The notes beneath the pieces were generated by a model, which saw nothing but the letters and a program-made list of their open reading frames with translations, was not told where the DNA came from and did not search any database. DNA of 64,000 bases, from positions 2,604,001-2,668,000 of the forward strand of contig JASGIB010000001.1 of NCBI GenBank assembly GCA_047602125.1. Direction: 5' to 3'. Of this stretch, positions 1 to 7,826 are shown one piece after another. Within the stretch, counting starts at the first letter, position 1, and the number at the start of each line of letters is the position of its first letter. The translations under genes and the position numbers were made by a program. Source of the DNA: Pseudoluteimonas sp047602125. GTDB taxonomy: Bacteria > Pseudomonadota > Gammaproteobacteria > Xanthomonadales > Xanthomonadaceae.

Positions 1-1
1 C

Positions 2-124
2 GGCATGTTCGACGGTTTCCCACCTGCCGATCTGCTCAAATGCGGAAGTCCACGTCATAAGTCGCGTTCGCTGAGACAGCGCCTTGGCATGGTTCCATCC
101 TCCTCACTTCTTTGGAACTTTTAA
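2..124 (+). CDS. 3' end of an unidentified upstream gene (partial)
   Basis: An open frame runs from the window edge for 40 codons to a TAA that overlaps the ATG of the next gene by one base (TAATG). That is the same coupled arrangement seen between the next two genes, which is the main reason for calling it. The visible C-terminus begins GMFDGFPPADLLKCG and has no motif I recognise. If real, it is the first gene of the restriction-modification operon; its product cannot be named from this fragment. Confidence 0.35.
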   Translation, partial: GMFDGFPPADLLKCGSPRHKSRSLRQRLGMVPSSSLLWNF

Positions 125-1084
125 TGAGCTCCATCCGCACCCGCAAACGGCGCCATCCAGCTTTGGGTTTGCCCGCCACCCCTTCCCTTGAGCAAGGTGT
201 ACGCGAGCCCTTTCCTGTCTGCCAACCGACGAAACATGTACAGCTCGTGATGGCCGATGCGCTCCAGTGGATGGTCGAGCGAGACGAATGCTCAGTACAT
301 GCCATTGTCACCGACCCGCCCTATGGACTAATTGAATTTGATGAAGCGCAGCAATCCAAGTTGAGGGATGGTAAGGGCGGCGTCTGGAGGATGCCTCCCA
401 GTTTCGATGGCAGCCAACGTGCGCCCCTGCCTCGCTTCACGACATTGACAGCCAAAGACCGGGAACGACTGACAACTTTCTTCCAAGCCTTCGCCTTTCA
501 GGCGGCTCGGATCCTCGTTCCTGGTGGCCATCTCGTGATGGCATCGAATCCCTTAGTGTCCACAACCACGTTCGCCGCAATCGAGACCGGCGGTTTCGAG
601 AAGCGAGGGGAATTGATCCGTGTGGTCAAAACCTTGCGCGGCGGCGATCGGCCAAAAGGATCCGAGGAAGACTATCCGGACGTTCTCGGTCATGCCGCGC
701 TCTTGCTGGGAGCCATGGGGCATTTTCCGCAAGCCGATCGATCAGGACACTGTTGCCGCCAACCTCAAGAAATGGGGCACAGGTGGATTCCGGCGAATTT
801 CCGAGGACGAACCCTTCCGTGATCTTGTTGAAGTAGCTCCAGCCAGAGCCCCTGAACGCGAGATTGCGCCTCACCCATCGATCAAGCCTCAGAGGTTGAT
901 GCGTTACATCGTGCGCGGGGTACTCCCTCTTGGCAAAGGCGTTATTTATGACCCTTTCGCCGGCAGTGGTTCAACTCTTGCAGCCGCTAGCCACTTGGGC
1001 CTCAAAGCGATTGGTACCGAGCGTGACCTGACGTATTACGCTATGGCCGAACGCGCCATCCCGCGCCTCGCCAAGTTGGGCTGA
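124..1084 (+). pseudogene. DNA methyltransferase of a restriction-modification pair, frameshifted
   Basis: This encodes an N4-cytosine/N6-adenine type DNA methyltransferase. Motif IV DPPYGLIEF is in the first half, and the AdoMet-binding motif DPFAGSGST is near the C-terminus, in the order IV then I typical of beta-class enzymes. The first half is read in one frame and the second half, from about SVMPRSCWEPWG, in the next. One extra T at 683-684 (GACGTTCTCGG where GACGTCTCGG would restore the frame) explains the break. Around the break, DRPK-x-EEDYPDV followed by SVMPRSCWEPW matches the usual continuous sequence of this family as I remember it. The start is the ATG at 124, overlapping the upstream TAA; a TTG at 112 is also in frame. 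The stop overlaps the ATG of the endonuclease gene (TGATG). GC is clearly below the rest of the window, suggesting acquisition by transfer. Confidence 0.75.
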
Positions 1085-2127
1085 TGCTGACCCCCGACGA
1101 AATTCTTGAGTACATCGACAAGAACTTCACGGCTGGACGAAAGCGGAAGTTTTTGCCGGGCCTGTTGATTGCGTTCATTGAGTTTCTTCGCGCGTTGGAG
1201 GCTACAGGCGGCAAGTACGCGTCGCTCGCTGAGTTTTACAAGGACTTCCCGGAAGCCACTGAACGCGCAGGCGGCGGGGGCGTGAACACCTTTACGGTAA
1301 AGATTAAAGTCACGCATCCAAAGACGAAGAAAGTGCGGGAAACCACTGCGTCCATACGGCCGCATTACAACGCGATCGCAAATTGGTTTCGTTCCGACCA
1401 AAAACGTTTTGACTATCCAAGCTCCGCTCCCCATGCGACGCAGGCTTGGGTCGACTATAAGGACTGGATCGAAGCCATACTCTCCTACGACGACGCAACG
1501 CTCGATGGCTTGATAGCTAGAGCTAAGCTCTATGTTCTTGAGCACTTGCCGGCGCAGGACATTGACCCCGACACGGTCAGGCGTGAGCCGCCTGTGTTTC
1601 TCCTTTTCCTCCAAGACTTTGATCTGGCCAAGCAGGCCGGGGAAACCTCTGGCGCCGCGTATCAGGGCACAGTGTTCGGCTACATCCGCGCGGATGCGCC
1701 GCACTTGCAGGTTGAGGTGGGCAAGGTTCGTACTGGTTCTAAGCGTGAAAAGCGTGTCGGCGACATCGATGCTCGCGACGGCGACAGTCTGGTTCTCTCG
1801 GCTGAAGTAAAACAATTTGTGCTCGCGACGAAGGATATGCCCGACCTTGCTGAGTTCTCCCAGCTGATCGCCAAGCACAAAGCGCTCGGACTAGTAGTTG
1901 CTTTGGATTTCGAAACTGGAGTAGCCGAAGAACTCGAGAAAATGGGCTTGGCGCCGATCGCAAAATCCGATTTGATTGAGCGAGTGCGCATCTGGGATCC
2001 GTTGAAACAACGGATCGCTATGAATGCGCTGCTTTACTACGTCGGGTTCCGTGAACAGAACAGCGCGCTATACGAGCGTATCAAGATCTTCCTCGAAGCC
2101 AATGAAGCTGCTTCAAAACCTACATAA
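1084..2127 (+). CDS. putative type II restriction endonuclease
   Basis: This 347-residue protein is translationally coupled to the methyltransferase gene by a TGATG overlap. No family name can be given with certainty, but position, size and sequence fit the endonuclease of the pair. A likely PD-(D/E)xK nuclease core is visible: acidic residues at about 227-234 (GDIDARDGD), then a hydrophobic strand ending in E241-V-K243. The N-terminal 100 residues include a GGGGVNTFTVKIK segment and a basic, aromatic stretch that could contact DNA. GC is low like its partner. If the methyltransferase is truly broken, this enzyme should be toxic or inactive, so either the frameshift is a sequence error or the enzyme is inactive. 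Confidence 0.6.
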   Translation: MLTPDEILEYIDKNFTAGRKRKFLPGLLIAFIEFLRALEATGGKYASLAEFYKDFPEATERAGGGGVNTFTVKIKVTHPKTKKVRETTASIRPHYNAIANWFRSDQKRFDYPSSAPHATQAWVDYKDWIEAILSYDDATLDGLIARAKLYVLEHLPAQDIDPDTVRREPPVFLLFLQDFDLAKQAGETSGAAYQGTVFGYIRADAPHLQVEVGKVRTGSKREKRVGDIDARDGDSLVLSAEVKQFVLATKDMPDLAEFSQLIAKHKALGLVVALDFETGVAEELEKMGLAPIAKSDLIERVRIWDPLKQRIAMNALLYYVGFREQNSALYERIKIFLEANEAASKPT

Positions 2128-2198
2128 CCGGCGTCGACATCGTCGAAGCGAGCACGCCCGACCTGTAGGGCGATACCAATCGACCCATGACTTCCTAC

Positions 2199-2230
2199 CT
2201 AGACAAATTGGTCTAGACAAGCCGGTCTAG
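2199..2230 (+). promoter_or_regulatory. BlaI-type operator, three half-sites
   Basis: Two perfect inverted repeats CTAGAC-N6-GTCTAG (2199-2216 and 2213-2230) overlap by the shared CTAG, giving a ladder of half-sites 14 bp apart. It ends 39 bases before the BlaI-type repressor gene. Dyads with GAC/GTC cores are usual for BlaI/MecI repressors, so autoregulation of the blaI-M56 operon is the natural reading. Confidence 0.75.
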
Positions 2231-2269
2231 GCGGAGTAGGGTCCGCACATCGCCCGTCCGGACCGCGCC

Positions 2270-2662
2270 ATGCCCAAGGCATCCAAGGCCAAGCCGCCCA
2301 AGCCCACCCCCGCGGAACTCGACCTGCTGCGCGTCATCTGGCAACTCGGGCCGTCGTCCGTGAAGGACGTCCACCAGGCGCGCCTGCGCGAAAAACCCGA
2401 CCTCGCCTACGCCACCGTCCTGCGGCTCATGCAGGTCATGCACGGCAAGGGCCTGCTCACCCGCGACGAAAGCCAGCGCTCCCACGTCTATGCCGCCGCG
2501 CATGCGCAGGACCGCCTGCAGACCAACCTGCTGCGCGAACTGATCCAGAAAGCCTTCGCCGGCTCCGGCAAGGCGCTGGTGCTCTCGGCCTTGAACGAAC
2601 ACGTCACCGCCAGGGAGCGCGCGGAAATCCGCCGCCTGCTCGAGGAGACCGACGATGAATGA
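2270..2662 (+). CDS. BlaI/MecI/CopY-family transcriptional repressor
   Basis: This 130-residue winged-helix repressor is of usual family length. The N-terminal half carries the BlaI pattern: PTPAELDLLRVIW, then YATVLRLMQVM in the recognition helix, then KGLLTRDES in the wing. The C-terminal half is the helical dimerisation domain, where cognate proteases cut in MecI/BlaI. A basic Lys/Pro-rich extension of about 12 residues precedes the domain. The gene overlaps the downstream M56 peptidase gene by 8 bases, the classic blaI-blaR1 pairing, and lies just after a triple dyad operator. It probably represses its own operon and perhaps other targets. No beta-lactamase gene is nearby. Confidence 0.92.
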   Translation: MPKASKAKPPKPTPAELDLLRVIWQLGPSSVKDVHQARLREKPDLAYATVLRLMQVMHGKGLLTRDESQRSHVYAAAHAQDRLQTNLLRELIQKAFAGSGKALVLSALNEHVTARERAEIRRLLEETDDE

Positions 2663-4493
2663 CACCCTCGCATCGCTGGTGCTGACGTTCGTGCCGGTGC
2701 TCGGCCGCGCCTTGCTGCACTTCCTCTGGCAGGGCGCGCTGATCGGCCTCGTCGCGGCGGTGCTGTTGCACGCGCTGCGCGGATCGCGACCACAGGCGCG
2801 CTACGCCGTCGCCTGCTTCGCGCTGCTGGCCTGCGCACTGGCACCGGTGCTGGATATCGCGTGGCAGCTGGCCAGCGTGTCCGATGTCGCGATTTCGACC
2901 ACCGACATGCCGGCTCCGGTGGCGATGGCTTCGCTCGGCAGCGCGACGCAAGCCATCGCGCAGGCCTGGAACCTCGACGATGCCTTGCCGCTGATCGTTT
3001 CGATCTGGGCCAGCGGCGCCTGCGCGCTGCTGCTGCGGATGGCGCTGGGCGTGTGGTGGATCCAGCGCCTGTGCCGCGCGCCGCAGGATTCACTCGCCGC
3101 GACCTGGCAGGCACATCTCGACACGCTCGCGCTTCGATTCGGATTGCGGCGTCGCGTCGCGTTGCGACTCGTCGGCGGAATCGATTCGCCGGCATCGGTG
3201 GGCTGGTGGCGGCCGGTGGTGTTGCTGCCCTCCGCGCTGCTCGCGCGCATGCCGGTCGAGCTGGTCGAAGCGCTGCTCGCGCACGAACTCGCGCACATCC
3301 GTCGCCACGACTACCTCGTCAACCTGCTGCAGTCTGCGGTCGAGGCGATGCTGTTCTACCACCCGGCCACGTGGTGGCTGTCGCATCGCATCCGCATCGA
3401 GCGCGAACGCATCGCCGACCAGCTCGCCGCCGAAGCCATCGGCGAACCGCGCCGCCTCGCGCTCGCCCTGTCCGAACTCTCCGATTCCCTCGCGTTACCC
3501 GCATCCACCGCGCGCCTGCCATCGCTGGCGCTCGCCGCCCACGGAGGTCACCTCATGTCCCGCATCGAACACCTCGTCCGTCCCGCCCTGCGTCGCAGCG
3601 CCGGTGGCCGCATCGCCTTCCCGCTGCTCGGGCTGGCCGTCGCCGGCATCGCGCTGATCGCGCACGCGCAGGCCACGGTCGCGCCGCAGGTCGCGGTCAC
3701 GCCGCAGGTCGCGCGCGACGAAGGTTCGAACCGGATCTCTTACGCCATCGTCCGCAAGGATCGCAACGACATCACGATGTCCGGCGACTCGCGCGACATG
3801 GATGGCATCAAGGCGATTCGCCAAGGCATGGATCGCGATTTCCTGTGGGTGCGCAGGGACGGCAAGAGCTGGGTCATCACCGATCCGTCCATCCTCGGCC
3901 GCGTCGAACAGGCCTGGGCTCCGATGGAACCGCTGGATCGGCAGATGGAGGAATTCGACGCGCAGATGGAAGTGCACGACCGCAGGATGGACGCGCTCGA
4001 ACGCGCAGATGGACAAGCTCGATGCGCAGCAGCAGGAGTCGCCGGAGATGGAAGCGGCCTCGCGGCGGATGGACGAACTCGGTCGCCAGCAGGAGGCGTT
4101 CGCCGACAAGCAGGACGCCCTGGCCGAACGGATGGCCGGTGCCGACAGCGCCCGGCAGGAACAACTGTCGCGCGAGATGGAGGCGCTGTCCTCGCAGCAG
4201 GATGCGCTCGCCGCGCAGATGGAGGCGCAGTCGCAGGTCATGGAGGCCGAGAGCGCGCGCATGGAACGGAACGCGCAGCCGATGGAAGACCTCGGCCGGC
4301 AGATGGAAGAGGCGGGCAAGCCGATGGAAGCGCTCGGCCGGCAGATGGATGCGCTGGGCGAGCGCATGGACGCGGTGGGCAAGCAGGCCGAACGCGAGAC
4401 GCTGCAGCTGATCGACGAAGCGATGGCGAAAGGGTTGGCGCAGCCGGCGCCGGTGCGGCGGTAATCGCGTTCCGGAATTTGCATCTGTGTTAG
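2655..4493 (+). CDS. BlaR1/MecR1-like M56 membrane metallopeptidase, frameshifted near its end
   Basis: This is an inner-membrane sensor/protease partner of the BlaI repressor. Several hydrophobic segments occupy the first 130 residues. The zinc site HELAH is at residues 210-214, followed by R-x-HDYL and then E251-R-I-A-D255 (the ExxxD position of M56 enzymes). A further membrane segment (FPLLGLAVAGIALIAHA) leads to a periplasmic tail. From about residue 420 the tail is a Met/Gln/Glu-rich coiled coil built of RQM-E-x-L-type repeats. The frame breaks at CGCG 4002-4005: the repeats continue one frame over, through QMDKLDAQQQ, to a TAA at 4464. The nominal frame instead runs to 4493 with Arg/Gly-rich nonsense. 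The real product is therefore probably about 602 residues ending at 4464. No penicillin-binding sensor domain is seen, so the signal is unknown. Confidence 0.8.
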   Translation: MNDTLASLVLTFVPVLGRALLHFLWQGALIGLVAAVLLHALRGSRPQARYAVACFALLACALAPVLDIAWQLASVSDVAISTTDMPAPVAMASLGSATQAIAQAWNLDDALPLIVSIWASGACALLLRMALGVWWIQRLCRAPQDSLAATWQAHLDTLALRFGLRRRVALRLVGGIDSPASVGWWRPVVLLPSALLARMPVELVEALLAHELAHIRRHDYLVNLLQSAVEAMLFYHPATWWLSHRIRIERERIADQLAAEAIGEPRRLALALSELSDSLALPASTARLPSLALAAHGGHLMSRIEHLVRPALRRSAGGRIAFPLLGLAVAGIALIAHAQATVAPQVAVTPQVARDEGSNRISYAIVRKDRNDITMSGDSRDMDGIKAIRQGMDRDFLWVRRDGKSWVITDPSILGRVEQAWAPMEPLDRQMEEFDAQMEVHDRRMDALERADGQARCAAAGVAGDGSGLAADGRTRSPAGGVRRQAGRPGRTDGRCRQRPAGTTVARDGGAVLAAGCARRADGGAVAGHGGRERAHGTERAADGRPRPADGRGGQADGSARPADGCAGRAHGRGGQAGRTRDAAADRRSDGERVGAAGAGAAVIAFRNLHLC

Positions 4494-4525
4494 CGTTCCC
4501 CCAACGCTCATCCGTTGGGGGAACG
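4494..4525 (+). promoter_or_regulatory. perfect inverted repeat covering the ribosome-binding site
   Basis: Arms CGTTCCCCCAACG (4494-4506) and CGTTGGGGGAACG (4513-4525) are perfect 13-bp complements around a 6-base loop. The right arm contains the GGGGGAACGG that serves as Shine-Dalgarno for the ATG at 4528. There is no T-run, so a simple terminator for the upstream gene is less likely than an RNA hairpin hiding the ribosome-binding site or a DNA-binding dyad. Confidence 0.6.
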
Positions 4526-4527
4526 GA

Positions 4528-5445
4528 ATGGCCGGGGGATTGAAATCCGTTCGCAATCGTCGTGACGACGCGTTGAGCCGCGTCGGCTGGGAAGACTTCG
4601 AACGCTTGCTCGCCGACCATTATCGTGGCGAGGGATATGTGGTCGAGCACGTGGGCTCGGGTGGATCCAGGCCTGGCTACGATGGAGGCATCGACCTCAA
4701 GCTTCGCAAGAAAGACGAATACATCGTTGTTCAGTGCAAGCGGTGGAATGCGTACAAAGTCCCGCATAACGACGTTCACCAATTGCTCGGTGTCATGGTG
4801 AACCAAGGCGCGACCGGCGCGATCCTCGTCACCAGCGGTGAATTCACCCGCGCCGCGATCGAAGCCGCGACGAAGCAGGGTCATGTACAACTCGTCGATG
4901 GCGACGACTTGCGTGCCATGCTCGGGTCTCTGCCCGAAATGGCAGAGGAACCGGACCCGGATGCGCGCTGGCGTCGCGGCGCGTCGACTCTGTTGTCGAA
5001 GGCCACTACATCCCCGCATGCCAAAGCCTTGATCGACCATGCCGCAGAGCGGCTCATCGTCGCGGCCGAAGACCGCATTCGAGGTGGCGCTCGCCGCCAG
5101 GCCCGGACCGCGGCGAAAGCCGTGGGTGGATTCCTGCTCGCCAAGTTCCTGATCGCTTGCATTGCGCTGGCTGTGGTCCTGTTCGGGATCCACATGATCA
5201 CGTCCGCGATCCGCAACATCCCGGCGCAACAGCAAGCCAGGATGCAGGCGCAACAAGCCGCACTTGCGCGTCAGCAAGCAGCCACGCTGCCGGCGCCGGC
5301 AATCCGACCGCAGATAGCTGTTCTTCCTGCGAACAATGAGCAGGTTCAACCGAGGCATAAGCCAACAGCGGCGGAAATCCGCGAGTCGCAGCGCAAGGCC
5401 GACGAAGCGATCAAGGTGATCGAGGACAGCACGCCGGATATGTGA
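4528..5445 (+). CDS. membrane-anchored Mrr-like restriction endonuclease domain protein
   Basis: This 305-residue protein has an N-terminal Mrr_cat-type nuclease fold. It opens with WEDFERLLADHYRGEGYVVE; the catalytic strand pair is GGID56 and VVQCK71 (the D...QxK version of PD-(D/E)xK); it closes with the GAILVTSGEFTRAA and VQLVDGDDL motifs typical of this family. A single membrane helix at about 200-226 is followed by an Ala/Gln-rich coiled tail to the C-terminus. Mrr-type domains in bacteria cut modified or foreign DNA; anchoring to the membrane suggests action on incoming DNA, which is inference. The start at 4528 is fixed by the GGGGGAACGG ribosome-binding site inside an inverted repeat. 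It is not coupled to the upstream operon. Confidence 0.82.
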   Translation: MAGGLKSVRNRRDDALSRVGWEDFERLLADHYRGEGYVVEHVGSGGSRPGYDGGIDLKLRKKDEYIVVQCKRWNAYKVPHNDVHQLLGVMVNQGATGAILVTSGEFTRAAIEAATKQGHVQLVDGDDLRAMLGSLPEMAEEPDPDARWRRGASTLLSKATTSPHAKALIDHAAERLIVAAEDRIRGGARRQARTAAKAVGGFLLAKFLIACIALAVVLFGIHMITSAIRNIPAQQQARMQAQQAALARQQAATLPAPAIRPQIAVLPANNEQVQPRHKPTAAEIRESQRKADEAIKVIEDSTPDM

Positions 5446-5539
5446 GGCGCGCCCTCATGCCATGACCTTCGCCACCCCCATCCCGCCCCGGTCGGGCGCA
5501 AGATTGGGGGCTAGGGGATATCCACCCGGGGAGAAGCTC

Positions 5540-6979
5540 ATGAAATCCGCATTGCTGGCGCTTGCGGCCACGGCGTTCGTGGCAGGTCCGGTCTCGGCGC
5601 AAACGCCGACCGGGACGATGGGCGAGCTCCGCCCCGACCAGAAACAATTCTTCGACCTCTACAAACAACTGGTCGAAACCGATACCTCCATCACCTCCGT
5701 CGACGACCCCGCCAACGGCGGCTGCACCCAGGCCGCCGCCCAGATCGCCGAACGCCTCAAGGCCGCCGGCTTCAGCGACGACCAGATCACCCTGTTCTCC
5801 GTCCCCGAACACCCCAAGGAAGGCGGCATCGTCGCCGTCTATCCCGGCACCTCCGCCGCGCTCAAGCCCATCCTCCTGCTCGCCCACATCGACGTCGTCG
5901 CCGCCAAGCGCGCCGACTGGGTGCGAGACCCGTACAAACTGATCGAGGAAAACGGCTACTACTACGCCCGCGGCATCGCCGACGACAAGATGATGGCCGC
6001 GACCTGGGCCGACACCCTGATCCGCTTCAAGCAATCCGGCTACAAACCCGCGCGCACGGTCAAGATGGCCCTGACCTGCGGCGAGGAAACCGACACCGCG
6101 TTCAACGGCGCGCAATACCTCGCCAACAACAAGCGCGACCTGATCGACGCAGCTTTCGCCCTCAACGAAGGCGGCGGCGGCGACACCGACGGCAAGGGCC
6201 ACATCATCGACCAGTCGATCCAGGTCGGCGAAAAGATCTACCAGGACTACACGCTGGTCGCGACCAACCCCGGCGGGCACAGCTCGCAACCGGTGCGCGA
6301 CAACGCGATCTACGCCATGTCCGAGGCTTTGCTGAAGGTCCGCGACCACGAATTCCCGGCCGAATTCAGCGACACCACCCGCGTGTTCTTCCAGCGCGCC
6401 GGCGCCGCGCGCAAGGACGCGATGGGCGCGGCGATGGTCGCGCTGGCGAAGGACCCGAACGACGCGAAGGCCGCGGCGGTGGTGAACACCGACAAGGGCT
6501 ACCACTCGATGCTGCGCACGACCTGCGTGGCGACGATGATCGACGGCGGGCATGCGCTGAACGCGCTGCCGCAGAAGGTCACCGCGAACGTGAATTGCCG
6601 CATCTTCCCGGGGCACACGCCGGTCGAGATCCAGCAGCAGCTGGCGCAGGTCATCGGCAATCCGGCGATTTCCCTCGACCTCGCGCGCAAGGACAAGCCG
6701 CTGGCGAAGATGCCCGCGCTCGACCCGGCGATCATTGGCCCGATGGAAAAACTCAGCGAACAATACTGGCCCGGCGTACCGGTGATCCCGTCGATGTCGA
6801 CCGGCGCGACCGACGGCCTGTACCTGTCGGCGGTGGGCATTCCCACCTATGGCGTGCCCGGCGCCTGGGGCGATCCGGACGGCAACGGCGTGCACGGCCT
6901 CGACGAACGGCTCGAGGTGCGCGCGGTCTACACCGGCCGCGACTACCTCACCGACCTGGTGAAGGCGCTGGCGGAATAA
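5540..6979 (+). CDS. secreted M20-family metallopeptidase
   Basis: This 479-residue zinc peptidase is preceded by a signal peptide (MKSALLALAATAFVAGPVSAQ). Family landmarks are in order: AHIDVV (first ligand and catalytic Asp), ARGIADDKMM (bridging Asp), CGEETDTAF (catalytic Glu and ligand), ALNEGGGG, a dimerisation domain around NPGGHSSQPVRDNA, and a C-terminal GVHGLDE carrying the last His. M20 enzymes are carboxy- or aminopeptidases acting on small peptides. The start at 5540 is chosen because it opens the signal peptide and has GGGGAGAAG just upstream; longer in-frame starts would bury it. It acts in the periplasm or outside the cell. Confidence 0.9.
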   Translation: MKSALLALAATAFVAGPVSAQTPTGTMGELRPDQKQFFDLYKQLVETDTSITSVDDPANGGCTQAAAQIAERLKAAGFSDDQITLFSVPEHPKEGGIVAVYPGTSAALKPILLLAHIDVVAAKRADWVRDPYKLIEENGYYYARGIADDKMMAATWADTLIRFKQSGYKPARTVKMALTCGEETDTAFNGAQYLANNKRDLIDAAFALNEGGGGDTDGKGHIIDQSIQVGEKIYQDYTLVATNPGGHSSQPVRDNAIYAMSEALLKVRDHEFPAEFSDTTRVFFQRAGAARKDAMGAAMVALAKDPNDAKAAAVVNTDKGYHSMLRTTCVATMIDGGHALNALPQKVTANVNCRIFPGHTPVEIQQQLAQVIGNPAISLDLARKDKPLAKMPALDPAIIGPMEKLSEQYWPGVPVIPSMSTGATDGLYLSAVGIPTYGVPGAWGDPDGNGVHGLDERLEVRAVYTGRDYLTDLVKALAE

Positions 6980-6988
6980 CGCGCGAAT

Positions 6989-7138
6989 GGTGGGCTTGGG
7001 CCCACCGCATGGGTGTTCCGCGGATTCGTAGGGTGGGCCCCGGCCCACCATCTTTAGTTTGTCGGAGCGATCACGACGGTGGGCTTGAGCCCACCCTACG
7101 AATTTACCGTTGATGAGTAGGGTGGGCCCTGGCCCACC
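6989..7138 (+). repeat. four GTAG-type REP hairpins
   Basis: Four short palindromic units occur at 6989-7006, 7028-7049, 7078-7099 and 7117-7138. Each is a GGTGGGC/GCCCACC hairpin, and three carry the flanking tetranucleotide GTAG (or its complement CTAC), in alternating orientation. They fill the 247-base gap between the M20 peptidase and the RAYT gene. GTAG-headed REPs are known substrates of RAYT transposases in Stenotrophomonas relatives; here they sit beside such a gene. Confidence 0.9.
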
Positions 7139-7226
7139 ATTGCATGAACGTGGATCGGGGAATTCCGGTACGAACATGCACGTTCCGGCGATGTCTTGAC
7201 GTTTTCGGTGCCTGCAACTTGCGGGC

Positions 7227-7781
7227 ATGTCGAACTATCGTCGAGTCCGGGTGCCCGGCGGCACCTATTTCTTCACCGTCAACCTGGCGGACCGGAAGCG
7301 GTGCCTGCTGGTCGAGCATGTCGATGTGCTTCGTGAGTCGTTCCATGTCACGCGAGCCGCGCGTCCATTCGACATGCTGGCGGTCGTAATCCTTCCCAAC
7401 CACTTGCATTGCATCTGGCGGCTACCTGAAGGCGATGCGGACAATGCCAATCGCTGGGCGCAGATCAAGTCGGGTTTCTCGCGCCGCTTGCCCACGGGCG
7501 AAGGTCGTTCCACCAGCCGCTTGTCCCGTCGCGAACGTGGCATCTGGCAGCGTCGCTACTGGGAACGCCTGATCCGGGACGAAGAGGATTTGCGACGGCA
7601 TGTCGAATACATCCACATCAATCCGGTGAAACATGGCCACGTCGCGCGCGTCGCCGACTGGCCGCATTCGTCGTTCCACGCGTGGGTAGAGCGTGGTGCA
7701 TATCCGCCGGACTGGGCTGCGGAAGTTTCATCGCCTCGGCGTGCGATGGTGGGCCAGGGCCCACCCTGCGAATCGAGGTGA
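7227..7781 (+). CDS. REP-associated tyrosine transposase (RAYT), Y1 family
   Basis: This 184-residue single-domain Y1 (IS200-like) transposase carries RVPGGTYFFTVNL at the N-terminus, the HUH metal site LPNHLHCIW, WQRRYWE, and the helix HVEYIHINPVKHG with the candidate catalytic Tyr, all characteristic of RAYTs. It is flanked on both sides by GTAG-type REP hairpins, and one of them overlaps its 3' end. RAYTs bind and cut REP hairpins and are thought to have spread them. It is usually a domesticated single-copy gene rather than an active IS. Full length, no visible lesion. Confidence 0.92.
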   Translation: MSNYRRVRVPGGTYFFTVNLADRKRCLLVEHVDVLRESFHVTRAARPFDMLAVVILPNHLHCIWRLPEGDADNANRWAQIKSGFSRRLPTGEGRSTSRLSRRERGIWQRRYWERLIRDEEDLRRHVEYIHINPVKHGHVARVADWPHSSFHAWVERGAYPPDWAAEVSSPRRAMVGQGPPCESR

Positions 7782-7808
7782 AGCCCGTAGGGTGGGCTCA
7801 AGCCCACC
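7748..7808 (+). repeat. two GTAG-type REP hairpins downstream of the RAYT gene
   Basis: Units at 7748-7769 (GGTGGGC...GCCCACC followed by CTGC) and 7787-7808 (GTAGGGTGGGC...GCCCACC) mirror the upstream set. The first lies inside the last codons of the RAYT gene, so the extreme C-terminus of that protein is encoded by REP sequence. Confidence 0.88.
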
Positions 7809-7826
7809 ACGCGGATGTCGTTCCTG

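Noticed and set aside
675..695. Programmed ribosomal frameshifting in the methyltransferase
   Set aside because: No slippery heptamer, downstream pseudoknot or in-frame stop arrangement is evident; a simple extra T explains the break.
4010..4493. The Arg/Gly-rich C-terminus obtained by reading the M56 gene straight through
   Set aside because: The repeat pattern continues in the neighbouring frame to 4464; the nominal tail is out-of-frame nonsense after a small indel.
7031..7138. CRISPR array from the repeated GGTGGGC/GCCCACC units
   Set aside because: Units are hairpins in alternating orientation with irregular spacing and no unique spacers of constant length; they are REP elements.
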